A DNA stretch of 64,000 bases. It comes from Isoperla grammatica. Taxonomy: Eukaryota; Arthropoda; Insecta; Plecoptera; Perlodidae. The stretch's first letter is position 1. Each line of letters begins with the position of its first letter. The notes below the pieces were generated by a model. It saw only the letters and a list, made by a program, of their open reading frames with translations, was not told the DNA's origin and did not search any database. Made by a program: the position numbers and the translations under genes. The stretch is from the NCBI GenBank assembly GCA_945910005.1, contig OX246747.1, positions 13,896,580 to 13,960,579 on the forward strand. Direction: 5' to 3'. Shown piece after piece: positions 1 through 10,129 of the stretch.

Positions 1-2
1 CA

Positions 3-1400
3 ATGTCTATGAATATCCTACGAATACTCAGCAATACAACCTGGGGGGCAGACCGCACTGTCATGCTCCGGTTATACCGTTCCCTTATTAGGTCAAAACT
101 CGATTTTGCTAGTTTTATATATGCTTCAGCAAGACGCTCATATCTCAAAACCTTGGATACAATACACCACACAGGGATCAGATTGTCAACGGGTGCTTTT
201 AGAACCAGCCCTATCCCCAGTCTGTATTGTGAGTCCGGAGAACCGTCGCTGTCGTCCAGGAGAGACTATCTACTACTTAGCTATGTCGCCTCATTGGCGG
301 GGTCACCTAAGAACCCTGCCTACGACATAATACTAGATCCACCATACCAAGACCGTTACGCCATTAGACAGAATACCACTAGACCAGCAGGTATTCGATC
401 CCTCGAACTAATGAAATGTCTAGATATTACCCCACCTCTTGTTTTTACCAATTCTTTTGCCGCTGTCCCGCCATGGATGATCAGTATGCCCAAATGCATC
501 ACTCAAATGTCAGTATACAAGAAAAACACTACATCCTGCTTGCAATATCAAGCAATGTTTAATCAAATTCGTTCCCTATACTCCGATCACGAATGCATTT
601 TTACAGATGGGTCGAGAATCGAGGACTCGGTCGGCTGCGCTTTTATTACTGACAATGAAAAGTTTTTATTCCACCTAGACTCACTTTTTAGCATTTTTAA
701 CGCGGAACTCTTCGCAATCATGCAAAGTCTTTTATATGCCTTTCGAAGCAAGACATCAAAGTTTTTAATATGCACCGACTCTCTGAGCTCTCTTCAGGCA
801 CTTTTAGAAGTATATGCTAGGCACCCATTGATTGTTAAAATTCAAACAATTATATCGAAACTTTTAGCCAAACGTAAGTCCATAGTTTTTTGTTGGGTTC
901 CTGGTCATGCAGGCATTCTTGGTAACGAGGTGGCAGATCGATGTGCTAAAGAAGCCTGTACCACTGACAGCAACGACTGCCAATTAGTTATAACTGCAGA
1001 CCTGAAAGCGTTTTTTAAACTAAAATCAAACAAGCTATGGCATAACGAGTGGCAGAGCATACGAAACAACAAACTAAGAAAAATAAAAGACTCCGTAACT
1101 CCATGGCTATCTTCCTGGCGCTCATGTCGCCGCGAGGAAGTTGTTTTAACTCGCATCCGAATCGGTCACACCTATATTACTCAGAGCTATCTTCTAATTA
1201 GTGAACCCAAACCAGTGTGTGATGCTTGTAATGTGACATTAACTGTCAAACACATAATTTTAGATTGTGCAAAGTATTTAGCCGAACGACAAAGATATAA
1301 GTTAAAATCCACACTAATAGAAAACCTGTCAGATAAAACTGACGCAACCAACAACATTTTAAAGTTCCTTAAATCAATTAACCTTATAAACAAGATTTAA
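3..1400 (+). CDS. I/Jockey-type non-LTR retrotransposon ORF2, C-terminal part (RT end, RNase H, zinc knuckle)
   Basis: The frame is open from the window edge, so the true start and most of the reverse transcriptase lie upstream. The first ~130 residues resemble the end of RT and its C-terminal linker. A complete RNase H domain follows at about residues 195-320: FTDGS carries the first Asp, NAELFAI the Glu, TDSLSSL the second Asp, and WVPGHAG...NEVADRCAK the last Asp. A CCHC-like knuckle (CDAC...H...C) sits near residue 410, as is usual in RNase H-bearing LINEs of the I, R1 and Jockey groups. The coding part is intact inside the window. The short 3' UTR ends in an AAT microsatellite at 1451-1474, as in I elements. 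The exact clade is not settled. Confidence 0.85.
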   Translation: MSMNILRILSNTTWGADRTVMLRLYRSLIRSKLDFASFIYASARRSYLKTLDTIHHTGIRLSTGAFRTSPIPSLYCESGEPSLSSRRDYLLLSYVASLAGSPKNPAYDIILDPPYQDRYAIRQNTTRPAGIRSLELMKCLDITPPLVFTNSFAAVPPWMISMPKCITQMSVYKKNTTSCLQYQAMFNQIRSLYSDHECIFTDGSRIEDSVGCAFITDNEKFLFHLDSLFSIFNAELFAIMQSLLYAFRSKTSKFLICTDSLSSLQALLEVYARHPLIVKIQTIISKLLAKRKSIVFCWVPGHAGILGNEVADRCAKEACTTDSNDCQLVITADLKAFFKLKSNKLWHNEWQSIRNNKLRKIKDSVTPWLSSWRSCRREEVVLTRIRIGHTYITQSYLLISEPKPVCDACNVTLTVKHIILDCAKYLAERQRYKLKSTLIENLSDKTDATNNILKFLKSINLINKI

Positions 1401-1474
1401 ATAGGGAAAATAGGCACTGATAACCCAGATGTTTTCTGCCTTTAAACCACAAATAACAATAATAATAATAATTG
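1401..1474 (+). repeat. 3' UTR and AAT-repeat tail of the I-like LINE
   Basis: The stretch beginning GGCACTGATAACCCAGATG and ending in AATAATAAT is almost the same as 4406-4470. The shared end marks the true 3' terminus of this LINE family. Confidence 0.7.
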
Positions 1475-1860
1475 AGACACTAGAAGCATAAATCTGGGAC
1501 AATCCCGGGTTTCTGGGACGGATGGTCACCCTACCCCCAATTGAACAATATGATATTTCATTAAAATCCTGGCCCTAATAATAACAGTAATAACATTATT
1601 CTGTAACTCATTTCCAACTATGTCATGTTGAGTGGTTGTTGCCCACCCTTGTCTAGGTCATGAAACTGTCAGTGATTATTAATAACAATAATTTAATAAT
1701 AATAATATGTAGGCCTATCTGTAGGCTAAGTAATAATGTAGCCTACATGTTTGTTTTTCGAATAGGATTCGGCCTAAAACACAACGCGAGGTCAAAGCGT
1801 GTCGAATATGCACGACAGTTACCGCAAACAAGCGTCAAGTAACCATACGTGGTCACAGGT
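1475..1860. other. Non-coding; possible hAT terminus near 1490-1535
   Basis: Reading the minus strand from about 1535, the sequence begins TAGGGTGACCATCCGTCCC. This resembles the end of many animal hAT elements (known from memory). I found no matching second end. The rest is AT-rich and holds no gene I can support. Confidence 0.35.
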
Positions 1861-1862
1861 AA

Positions 1863-2210
1863 TGTACTTATGACTATGTCTTTGACATGCCTGTGACACA
1901 ACAAGAAATATATGAAGCATGCGTGTCAAATTTAGTCAATGGTGCTCTGCCCGTACGCAAGAACAGTTGCATTGTACCCTTCCAAACAGGTTCCGGAAAG
2001 ACGTATACTATGGGCACAGGGTTTTAATGCAAGAAATCTGAATCGGAAAAGGGCATCATTCCGCGAGCTATTGAACATTTGTTCTGTGGCATCAAGAAAC
2101 GAGAAGAGGCTGCAAGAGCAGAGGATAAGCCGCCACCTTCATTCAGCATACTGGCCCAGTTCATGGAGCTTTACAATGAAAATATTGTTGATCTTTTTGA
2201 GCCAACGAGG
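1863..2210 (+). pseudogene. Kinesin-4 (KIF21/KIF4-like) motor domain exon, degenerate
   Basis: One frame reads YDYVFD, then a P-loop QTGSGKTYTMGTGF, then GIIPRAIEHLF and MELYNENIVDLFEPT. These are in the order and spacing of the kinesin motor core (P-loop through alpha-2/loop region), closest in style to KIF21 and KIF4. A TAA stop at 2025-2027 follows GTGF in frame, and the residue before QTGSGKT is not the usual Gly. The block ends exactly at a good splice donor (GTAAGT at 2211), so it was an exon rather than a processed copy. An upstream acceptor may lie at 1853-1858. No other kinesin exon is visible nearby. It is most likely a dead exon from a duplicated or captured gene. Confidence 0.7.
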
Positions 2211-2371
2211 GTAAGTTTGCCTGACCTCATTTTTACTGACAATAGTGGACAGTTAATGCAGCTAGCTGGGTTTCTTGGGTACTGACTGAGCTTCGACGCG
2301 TGCGTCTTCAGTCATGTGGCAGAACGACATTTAAGTCACAAATGTTTTGATTACCTACTCAATTGACAAAT

Positions 2372-2750
2372 CCTGCCCAGGGACTGCCACCTTATCGTGG
2401 TGGGCAGGTTTGCGTGCTTTGTTGATCCCGAGAGCTATGCCGGCGGAAGCGTATGCTTCTGGTAGGGCCACCCTTGCCGGACTGGTCGAGGAGGAGAAGT
2501 CAGACGAAGTGCAGTCCACACCCCAATCCCCTTTCCCCCCCACTTTCCCATTGAATATTTCCCCTCCCACTTGGCCCTGCCCTCCCTTGCTGGACTCCCG
2601 TATGACGACTCACGCGACGTACAATGGATCTGATTCGGATGTGGCTTTATTCTTCATTATCACCTTTCTTATCTTCATTATCACCCGCTCATCGTCTCGA
2701 TTAGCCATCGTTGCATAAATATGAGACGTTAAGCCCCATCAATCAATCAA
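2372..2750 (+). mobile_element. SINE, long form (L), full length
   Basis: This 379-bp element has a foldable head (CCTGCCCA pairing with TGGGCAGG), a C/T-rich middle, and the tail ending ATGAGACGTTAAGCCCC followed by ATCA repeats. It is flanked by a perfect 13-bp target-site duplication TCAATTGACAAAT at 2359-2371 and 2751-2763. This shows retrotransposition as a unit. The head is not tRNA-like. Confidence 0.9.
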
Positions 2751-2810
2751 TCAATTGACAAATGCATGCTTCTCAAAAGCTATAATATTACATTACATGT
2801 TAACATTAAG

Positions 2811-3850
2811 CTAGAGGCACAATGTGTTCAATGTCGTCGTTGACGTTCCCTTCCGCGACGGTGGCTCGGTGTATCCGGTCCAGAACTTCCCTGGAAGGTC
2901 GGTCAGCTGCGTTTCTGTCGGTTGGACCCAGACGGTGTCCCAGGTGCAGTCCGGGTACTCCCGGAACAAATGCCACAGCAGGCAACGTTGCGCAGGGCTA
3001 GCAAAGATTTTTCCCTTGCCTTTCGGCATACTCCACGTTACCGCGGAATTATCCGAGAAGATACGGACGTGGACCGCCAAGTCTGCTTCTTCACAGGCCC
3101 ATTTTACACCCCATAACGCCGCCAACATTTCACCCTGCTTGATCTCCATTGTTCCCGCGATAAAGGTCGCGTTGGTTTCAAGGGTGTCTGGGTTAACGGC
3201 TGCAATAGAGTGTGGCGTGGCGTCCGTGTAGATCCGTACTTGCGCTACGGATTGGCGCATGGGCCTAGGAGTTGAGGGGTCCCCGTTGTCGAGAAATTCT
3301 AAGAGATAGTCTGAATTTCGTTCCCCAATACGTCGACAAATGAACAGGGGCCACCTGAGATTATCGGACAGCCAGGATATGTACCCGATTATCCGCTCCA
3401 GATCCTTATCGCTTCCAGTGGGGATGAGCTGTGCCCATTCCCGTATCTTCGTTATATCTCCCGCTGTGGCCTGTAGGGTTCCTGCTGGTATGTCGAGTTT
3501 CAGGCCTATGTACTGGAGCGCAGGACTTAGGGTTTCGATGGATTTCGAACTCAAGGTGATTCCTTGTGACCGCCCCACTTGGTTGCCCTGATCAGGTCCT
3601 GTCGCACTGGGCCATGTGTCAGCCAATCATCTAGGTATACCACCTCTACCACCCGGAATCGCCTCTGGATTTCAGGTGCAAACGACTCACTAAATCTCTG
3701 CATGAGGTAGGTAGAGAGCGCATGGCCCATAGGGAGCCGCGTTAACCGTAGTTTACGGCCCCGATAGTACTCCCCATGAAAGTGGCTACTTCAAGAGTGG
3801 TTCTCGTCGCAACCAAGTGTGTGTGCAGTTTACTCATGTAAACTGGTGGA
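2811..3850 (-). pseudogene. Reverse transcriptase-RNase H, hepadnavirus-like or DIRS-like, broken
   Basis: Read on the minus strand from about 3850, three frames together give an RT palm, thumb and RNase H. LPMG lies at 3725-3736 and the catalytic YLDDWL at 3620-3637. The open 271-codon part (3626-2811) then gives YIGLKLD and a thumb-like helix set, then RNase H with YTDATP (Asp), GEMLAAL (Glu), SDNSAV (Asp) and TDLPGKF (last Asp). The LPMG-LS spacing, the ATP after the first RNase H Asp and the short thumb recall hepadnavirus-type polymerases and the related insect retroelements. YLDDWL also occurs in DIRS-type elements. There are frameshifts near 3770 and 3590, and SINE-like sequence meets the 5' side near 3860. 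No integrase or recombinase is visible. It is dead. The RT/RNase H identity is firm; the clade is not. Confidence 0.6.
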
Positions 3851-3864
3851 GATGCGGGACGAAA

Positions 3865-3930
3865 AGAGACCCTGTCTCTTTCCTCCCACTGTCCCACTGA
3901 ATATTTCTCCTCCCACCCGGTCGAGGTGGG
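3865..3930 (+). repeat. Fragment of long-form SINE middle
   Basis: CCCACTGTCCCACTGAATATT and the following TTCTCCTCCC match the middle of the L SINE (for example near 10480-10503). It lacks both head and tail and abuts the broken RT. Confidence 0.5.
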
Positions 3931-5226
3931 TCCCTCCTCGCGGTGACCGGTGCCCGCAAAGAGGGCTCTCGTGCACATCTTAAATCATCACTTTTTTCTT
4001 TTGCCTTCATCATCCTTTCTCTTCTTACTTTCATTACCTTCTTCCTCATCCGTGCCGGCCCTCTTTGCGATCCAAACGCCCACCAGTCCCCCCCCCCGAA
4101 ATGGTTTGTTTACGGCTTGTTCCCCTGATGACGACCCCAGCAATGATTAGGTTATGATTCGACTCTCTGATTGATTTGACAGCACTTGGGCTTGGGCACA
4201 GATTGCGTCGGTTGTATGCCCAGTGCAGGAGGTCCCTCTAGGTACCGTCCCAGGGCCGGGGGCCAACTGCACTGTTAGAAGGCCGATTGCGTCTGTGTCC
4301 CATCCGCACGTGAAATTAGCACTTTCCTACATACCTCCCGATGAGACATCTTGCCGGATCTCTGCGGAAGCGACCATTTCCCAATAATGACCAATTTATT
4401 ACACCAAAGGCACTGATAACCCAGATGTGTTGTGCCTTTAAACCACAATAAAAATAATAATAATAATAATTCTGAACCACAGCTCTCATCGTTACCGTTG
4501 CCGTAGCATTTATCATTGTTGGTGACCATTGTAGAATGTGAAGGACTAGTCCTAGGCCTAGGCCTTAGTAAACCAGAATATACTTAAAATGAGGGTATTA
4601 TAGCATACCTACAAGAATATTAGACCTAGACCCATACAATCAATCACTTTTATCAACAATTTTTTAAAAGAAGGAATTTTGTTTCTCATTGCTTTTTGTT
4701 TGATGTTTAAACCGTTCTTGGAACTGAATCTGAATAATTAATTGACCTGTTTTAATTAGATGGTAAGAACTAAAGAAATATAAAATCGGCTGTGTCGTAA
4801 GCATGACTTACTTTAGAGGTTTGGAGATGAAACTCACAGCCCAGCCACTACGGATCTAGGGCGCATAGTCCCGTTTTTGTTATCGTTTCCATTGCAATTT
4901 TGGTGGAATTTTATGCGTTTTGAGAGTGCTTTCGTAGATCATTTACCTCATACCTTGTAGATGTATACTTCAAATATATTTCTAATCTATATTGAGGGTT
5001 GTGTTTTGTTTAGGTTTATATCGTATACCCACCAGGAGTCAGGAGACCACTGCACTCCAAGGTCTCCTTAGTGCACTTCCTGGTTTACTGTCTTCGACAT
5101 TATTATTATTATGATAGATCTTTTTGTAATTTTCTATAAAATAGCTATATACATTACTATATTTGACGTTCGTCCGTTATTCATTACAAACAGATTGGCT
5201 ATTTTTCTTGTAACCTCTGTTTACAG
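3931..5226. other. Non-coding region with a LINE 3' end, a nested palindrome and a likely intron end
   Basis: 4406-4470 is a second copy of the 3' terminus of the LINE at the window start, with AAT repeats. 5031-5084 forms a nested hairpin: ACCAGGA pairs with TCCTGGT and AGGAGACC with GGTCTCCT. The last bases before 5227 look like a polypyrimidine tract plus TTACAG acceptor. I see no gene in 4100-4400 or 4500-5000. Confidence 0.5.
4406..4470 (+). repeat. Truncated I-like LINE copy (3' end only)
   Basis: It matches 1410-1474 over about 65 bp with a few differences and carries the same AAT tail. This is the product expected of a severely 5'-truncated insertion of the same family. Confidence 0.7.
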
Positions 5227-6272
5227 AAATCGTGGACGTGGAAACTGTGGATGAAGACCAGGAAGTAGGAAAGCGCCCCTTTCTGTGTTCTAAATGTGGG
5301 AAGGGCTATCTTTACAAGCGTGGAATGGTCTACCACATGCGCATAAAGTGTTTCGCACCGCCTAAGATAAAGATAACCATAAAACTACCAAAACCACAAC
5401 AAAAACACCGGTCTGCACCCAATTCGAAGCCCCCCTCGGTATCTCGACCCGTTACTAGATTCGTACCGCGATCGATAATAACACAGGCACATAATTCATC
5501 GCCAAAAGATGGGTTATCAACGTTGAATTTAGAAGGGAAGAAACAGCGACAGGTGAAAACACCGAAAACTCGATCACCAATCCCGCCTGTACGCCAACCG
5601 GCAGCGAAGAGGACCAGGGCACCCTCGGCACTACGCTTGAAACCCCTCCAAGCAAACGGGCCTTACGTCCGCCTGAAGGCACATCAAGGTGTTGTACGCA
5701 AGTCGGTAGTTCCACCGTCGACAACCTTCAAGCCACAGCCATGTCTGAAGGTCATGGGCCCGTTCGAGCCTCATGTCTTTCTGATGACACCGCCCATTGT
5801 ACATGACGAGGCACCGCCCACAATCGTCAGCGACCTCGAGCAACGCCCATTCTTCAAGGTAACACCCTTGATAGCCTCCAATGCAAACCATTTCGTACGT
5901 CTGAATGCACCACCCGTCGTAGACGTCATGAATCCACCCCTAAAACGAAAGCCGTCTCTACGTCCGGTGGTTTTACCCTTGGCAACCTTCAAGCCACAGC
6001 CTTCGACATCTGTGGAAGAATCTCCCATCGACCCCTTGCAGTCACAGTACGTACACCTCAAGTCACAGCCCTCGACATCTGTAGAAAACTCCCCCATCGA
6101 CCCCTTGCAGTCACAGTACGTACACCTCAAGTCACAGCCCTCGGCATCCTACTCCACATACTCGGAGAACACTTCGAGCATGACGTGCAGGTGTGGACTA
6201 ATATTCCCCTCGCTGAAGCATCTCACTCTTCATACTATTTTCCGGTGCGGGAAGAAAAAGCCAATGCCTTGA
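5227..6272 (+). CDS. C2HC zinc-finger protein, 3' terminal exon
   Basis: The exon begins after a TTACAG acceptor (5221-5226). There is no ATG at the start of the frame, so upstream exons are missing from view. A zinc finger near residue 15 (FLCSKCGKGYLYKRGMVYH, ending in Cys) is C2HC, like the terminal-exon fingers of the insect lola locus. A second, shorter finger (CRCGLIFPSLKHLTLH...C) ends the protein. Between them lie ~270 residues rich in Pro, Lys and Gln with several RPxxxPPxT-like repeats, including two tandem copies of a 23-residue unit (nt 5996-6133). A DNA-binding role is plausible. AATAAA signals follow at about 6521 and 6560. It could be a host gene or a domesticated element. Confidence 0.55.
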
Positions 6273-6325
6273 GCGACTAAACTGTGAGGTGAATTTAAGT
6301 GAAACATGACACTTCCAATTTTTAC

Positions 6326-6611
6326 AAAATACGCCATATTGTTGACTTCCATATGGTTAATTTAATACTTATTATTGATAATTCAGAATATACTTGAAAG
6401 TTCACAATTTCAACTAAGATCAAAGTGCAGAAATAGTATTTATGCGACTGGAGTTGGACCATGTTTCACATGGTTTAGCTTTTCACTGACGCTATAAAAA
6501 TTGTCTATCTTCAAGTTTTAATAAAAATGTTTCGTATTTATTTAAAAACAATTACTGAAATAAACTCGAAGAGCAAACAACAATAGTAAAACCTTCAAAT
6601 TAAAAATGGGG
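6326..6611 (+). repeat. ~290-bp dispersed repeat, copy 1
   Basis: The 3' flank of the zinc-finger exon is nearly identical to 58260-58553 on the same strand, with only scattered substitutions. It contains AATAAA motifs but neither copy ends in poly(A). It may be a copied 3' UTR or an unnamed element. Confidence 0.8.
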
Positions 6612-7795
6612 CCAGTATATTATAAAATACAAAATATGAAATAACAAAAGTATCAAAACAATGATGTTATAGGCAGTTTGACTTTTTAATGAAAGTTGGC
6701 CTTGGCCTTCGAATTCTTGCAAAGTTCTTTGTTTTGTTACATGTTTTTAAGTTTTTTGTTTTAGATCATGGTCTTTTGTTTATACGTTACGTCTTGTTGT
6801 TGTTGTTGTTTGTTCTGGTTGTAGTAGTTGTTGTCTATTCAATAAATGCCTAAGTTTGAGGCATGTTGAACGGACCCGTTGTCTAGGCTCCTCCCTGGTC
6901 CTGGAGAAGTCTCGCCGCTGCTTCTGACAGACTCGTCCGTCCACGGGTGGTACTGTTGGTTGAGTGGGTAGCGTGTCTTTGTCCGTTTTGGAATCTTCGG
7001 TGTGAAGTGGGGTGGGGGGTAACCGATTTTCGTTGGTTTGTCGCGGGTGTTGCTACGCAGTGTTGCACAATGCTATCACACACGTGTGAGCTGAAGAAGC
7101 TGGAAGGCTTAGTACGCGCTTAGCACTTCCTGTTGCACAATCTTTTGGGTTTGATTACTTCGTGAGAAAAATGCACTGTTCGATTTGGGAGTAAAATGTA
7201 ACTTTATCTCTTGAGGGTACTTTTGGGTGAACACATATGCATAGGCACACGTGCGCTGTCCGTACAGTCCATTCTAAAAACATGTGTTAGCTGGTTAAAT
7301 AATTTATACAAACATTTGTCATAACTGCCGGAATGTCAAACTTGCCAATAACTATCACCTTATTGAACTTTAAATACTAATGCTATTAATGTCATGAAAT
7401 ATGAGGTTGGCACTCTGTACTGCCACAGCACTGTGCATCGTTCGACCTAATCGCTAGATAATTTACACTTAACCATATGGTACGCTGCAGTTGCAAACCT
7501 TCGCAATAGCTCGTGTTCCAAACTCTCAGTCCCCTGTCTATTCATCCCATTCCCTTCCCTCAGTTTCCTCTTCACCAACGCCTGAGGCCCGTAGAGGGCG
7601 GGCGCGACACTACTTGTCGTGCCTTCCATTGAGTAACCAACGGCTTTCAATGATCTTTCTGATGCGTAGTCGATGCAGTCTGTTCTAGATTTACAGATCC
7701 TGGCCGAAATGATTCCATGGTACTATTTGGCAGTGACCTAATTACAAAAATCACCTTCTGGTTGAATATCTTATGTCCCTGTAACCTGCCGGCAT
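6612..7795. other. Non-coding, no gene seen
   Basis: The stretch holds GTT repeats near 6796-6812 and GC-richer sequence around 6880-7080 and 7500-7650. I see no domain, tRNA or terminal repeat. Confidence 0.5.
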
Positions 7796-7869
7796 ATATC
7801 ACCCGCTCATCGTCTCGATTAGCCATCGTTGCATAAATATGAGACGTTAAGCCTCATTAATCAATCAAT
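7796..7869 (+). mobile_element. SINE tail, 5'-truncated L type
   Basis: It starts inside the element at ATCACCCGCTC and runs through ATGAGACGTTAAGCC into ATCAATCA. The CATCGTTGCATAAAT variant marks the long form. Confidence 0.85.
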
Positions 7870-8569
7870 ATTAAGGTCTCGACTACCATCGGCCCTGTAG
7901 TGGATGCCTTCAGTGCACTGGCGGCACCCAGGACTGACCCCAAAAACGTTAGTGAGCTGGCTCAACCAGCCATTTCGTGTGGCGGGTAGTTCTTGTCTCG
8001 GGCACTCTTGATAACTAGGCATAATAACGAAGGCCAGCTTGGTCTTGACGTAGCCGAAACCTTGTCCAGCTTCACGCGAGTATCGACGCCGTCATCAGCC
8101 GTGGCTGCCATGTCCTGTGATTATTACCACACTGTGGTCCTCAGAGTCGATGGGACGACCTGGGCTTGAGGTAATAATGGAAATGATCAGTTGGGTACCG
8201 GGGACAGGGTTAAGATATCCGCCTCCTCTCAAATGATTGGCCTCGAGTATCAGACTATCTCCCAGGTCATCGAAGGATGTCGCAACACTGCGATGCCAAT
8301 TAATAGATTGCGGGATTGCTGAGAAGAATGTTGGAATTGGAAATTTCAGGTAGAAGGCAATGACATCACTGCTTCATATTTTCATTTCAAATTAACCAAT
8401 ATTAAATTAAGCTGCACAGTATGTACATACCATAATGACAAATTGAGGTAGGCCTAGAGTAGGCCTAACCTACTTTCAAAAAATGATTGCTTATACCTTT
8501 TACTGCAGTTGCAATACGTGGGCTTGAGAATTTCAATTTTGAAGCAGTCCCGAAATACGTATACTTAGA
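7870..8569. other. Non-coding, no gene seen
   Basis: GC-moderate sequence with no open frame or domain that I can support. It lies between two SINE copies. Confidence 0.4.
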
Positions 8570-8880
8570 CCTGCCCAGGGACTGCTACCTTATCGTGGTT
8601 GGCAGGTTTCTGTGCTTTGTTGATCCCGAGAGCTATGCCGGCGGAAGCGTATGCTTCTGGTAGGGTCACCCTAGCCGGACTGGTCGAGGAGGAGAAGTCA
8701 GACGAAATGCAGTTCACATCCTCCCCACTCCCGTTTTCTCCCCTTCCCTTTTCTTCCCCGCCCTCCTACTTGACTCTTTCCTCCAAACGCCCCCCTAGTT
8801 CATCTTCATTTATCACCCACTCATTGTCTCGATTAGCCTCGTTGCAAAATAATGAGACGTTAAGGCCAAATATCACCATC
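8570..8880 (+). mobile_element. SINE, short form (S), full length
   Basis: It has the same CCTGCCCAGGGACTGC head as the L form, but a shorter C/T-rich middle and the tail variant CTCATTGTCTCGATTAGCCTCGTTGC. A possible imperfect duplication (ACGTAT) flanks it. Confidence 0.85.
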
Positions 8881-9076
8881 ACGTATCGGTATAGAGGATA
8901 GCTCGTCGACCAATAAACGCTTCATCATGCGCCTGGTAGCTTCCCCCGATGTTCGGCCTCCCATGATATAAGCTTTTGCACATTGAACAAGCAAATGTTG
9001 TTATCTTGGGTAGGCCTAAGGATAAATAATTTTTAGTTTCATGTAGGATACAAGCTTAGTAATTCTAGCAACTTAC

Positions 9077-9297
9077 TAATTTTGCATACGTGTCTTTGTT
9101 AGCCAGAGCAGCTTCCATGTCTTCTACATTGTGCATTGGAAGTGTTTGAGGCAGTTGAACTGCTTGCAACTGCTGAGAAGGCTGCTCTGCATGCTCTTGG
9201 AAATTCAAGATTTTCTGGATGTTGTTCTTGAGCAAACAGACTTATCTTGTTAGATTTTGTAACAGTCGCTTGTTCTCCTTAGTTTTTTGGTAAACGT
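9077..9297 (-). pseudogene. Degenerate exon, unknown family (weak DUF4806/Myb-like resemblance)
   Basis: On the minus strand a TTTTTTTCCCCAG acceptor (before 9297) and a GTAAGT donor (9071-9076) bound a 221-bp exon. Its main frame reads YQKTKENKRLLQNLTR, one TAA, then LLKNNIQKILNFQEH, a Gln-rich stretch and LPMHNVEDMEAALANKDTYAKL. The pattern of a coiled-coil-like start followed by LPM...EDMEAAL recalls DUF4806 proteins, but the match is from memory and weak. The internal stop suggests a dead exon. It lies beside Harbinger exons on the same strand and may belong to that element. Confidence 0.35.
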
Positions 9298-9360
9298 CTG
9301 GGGAAAAAAACATTTATGCAAACATATAAGAGTAAAGTAAGATTGCTACATATATGACTG

Positions 9361-9493
9361 AAAACCTATGATATCTTAGCAGATGCGAGTCTTCTACGTT
9401 TAGAGGATCAAGGCGATCCGCACAGTTCCAAGATAACATGTCTTGGAAACCTATAATATCTTAGCAGATGCGAGTTTTCTACGTTTAGAGAAT
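9361..9493 (+). repeat. Local direct repeat, two ~45-bp copies
   Basis: ATATCTTAGCAGATGCGAGT plus flanking bases occurs near 9370 and again near 9456. The copies lie about 88 bp apart with three or four differences. Confidence 0.7.
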
Positions 9494-9539
9494 CATGACA
9501 ATTCACTATTTATAACACTATCAATTACTTTAACTATCA

Positions 9540-9690
9540 ATATCAATAATATAAATAGTATACATAAATATATAAATGATATAAATAATAATAATAATAA
9601 TAATAATAATATATAAATAATATAAATATAATAAAAATAATAATTACTATCAAAACACTATCAATAACACTAAACATAAATTTAAATAAA
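9540..9690. repeat. AT-rich microsatellite (AAT/AATATA)
   Basis: Simple AATAAT and ATAAAT repeats. Apparent ORFs here are repeat translation only. Confidence 0.8.
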
Positions 9691-9719
9691 CATAAAAAAA
9701 AACTGCTTGAATAGTAGCC

Positions 9720-9987
9720 TGCTAAAAGGCAACCAGATGTCACGCCAGAATCAAGACGGGCTTAAATATGGCTTTGCCGCCAGATTAAACTATCGTGAAT
9801 GCTGGCAAGCCATTGCACAATTACTATTACAATCCGCATCTGGGCGTCGCAAATGGCCTGAACATTCATTGGATGTTATCCAGCCTATTAACATAATTCG
9901 GTTCGTCCTCATTTAGGGCTTTCACCGATATATGGGTGTCGTCGACGCAACCAATTACGTTGGGGAACTGGGCCATACCATAGTTAT
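9720..9987 (-). pseudogene. PIF/Harbinger transposase, middle exon
   Basis: On the minus strand, after a TATTTTCAG acceptor, the frame reads FPNVIGCVDDTHISVKALNEDE. This is the HARBI1-type block that carries the first catalytic Asp region. A frameshift near 9880 leads into NVQAICDAQMRIV and HDSLIW, the second catalytic block, interrupted by a stop. Length and spacing agree with a Harbinger DDE nuclease. The N-terminal exon lies at 10746-11081 in correct order, with a SINE in the intron. It is clearly dead. Confidence 0.8.
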
Positions 9988-10129
9988 CTGAAAATATAAA
10001 ATAGGTAACTAAGTTTATAGTAATAGGCCAAGCATCTAACCTAGACCTAAGTAACAAGTTTTGAGTACATTGGTAAGCAGAAGACTTTCATTTAGGCTAG
10101 TTTACGCCTTGAACCATCCAGCATTTTTG

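Noticed and set aside
2347..2718. Open frames of the type MRALLIPRAMPAEAYASGRAT in many places
   Set aside because: They are translations of the SINE head and middle, recur with every copy and have no family match.
7447..7688. Overlapping small frames on both strands
   Set aside because: No domain, no splice context and no codon pattern; GC-rich non-coding DNA gives such frames.
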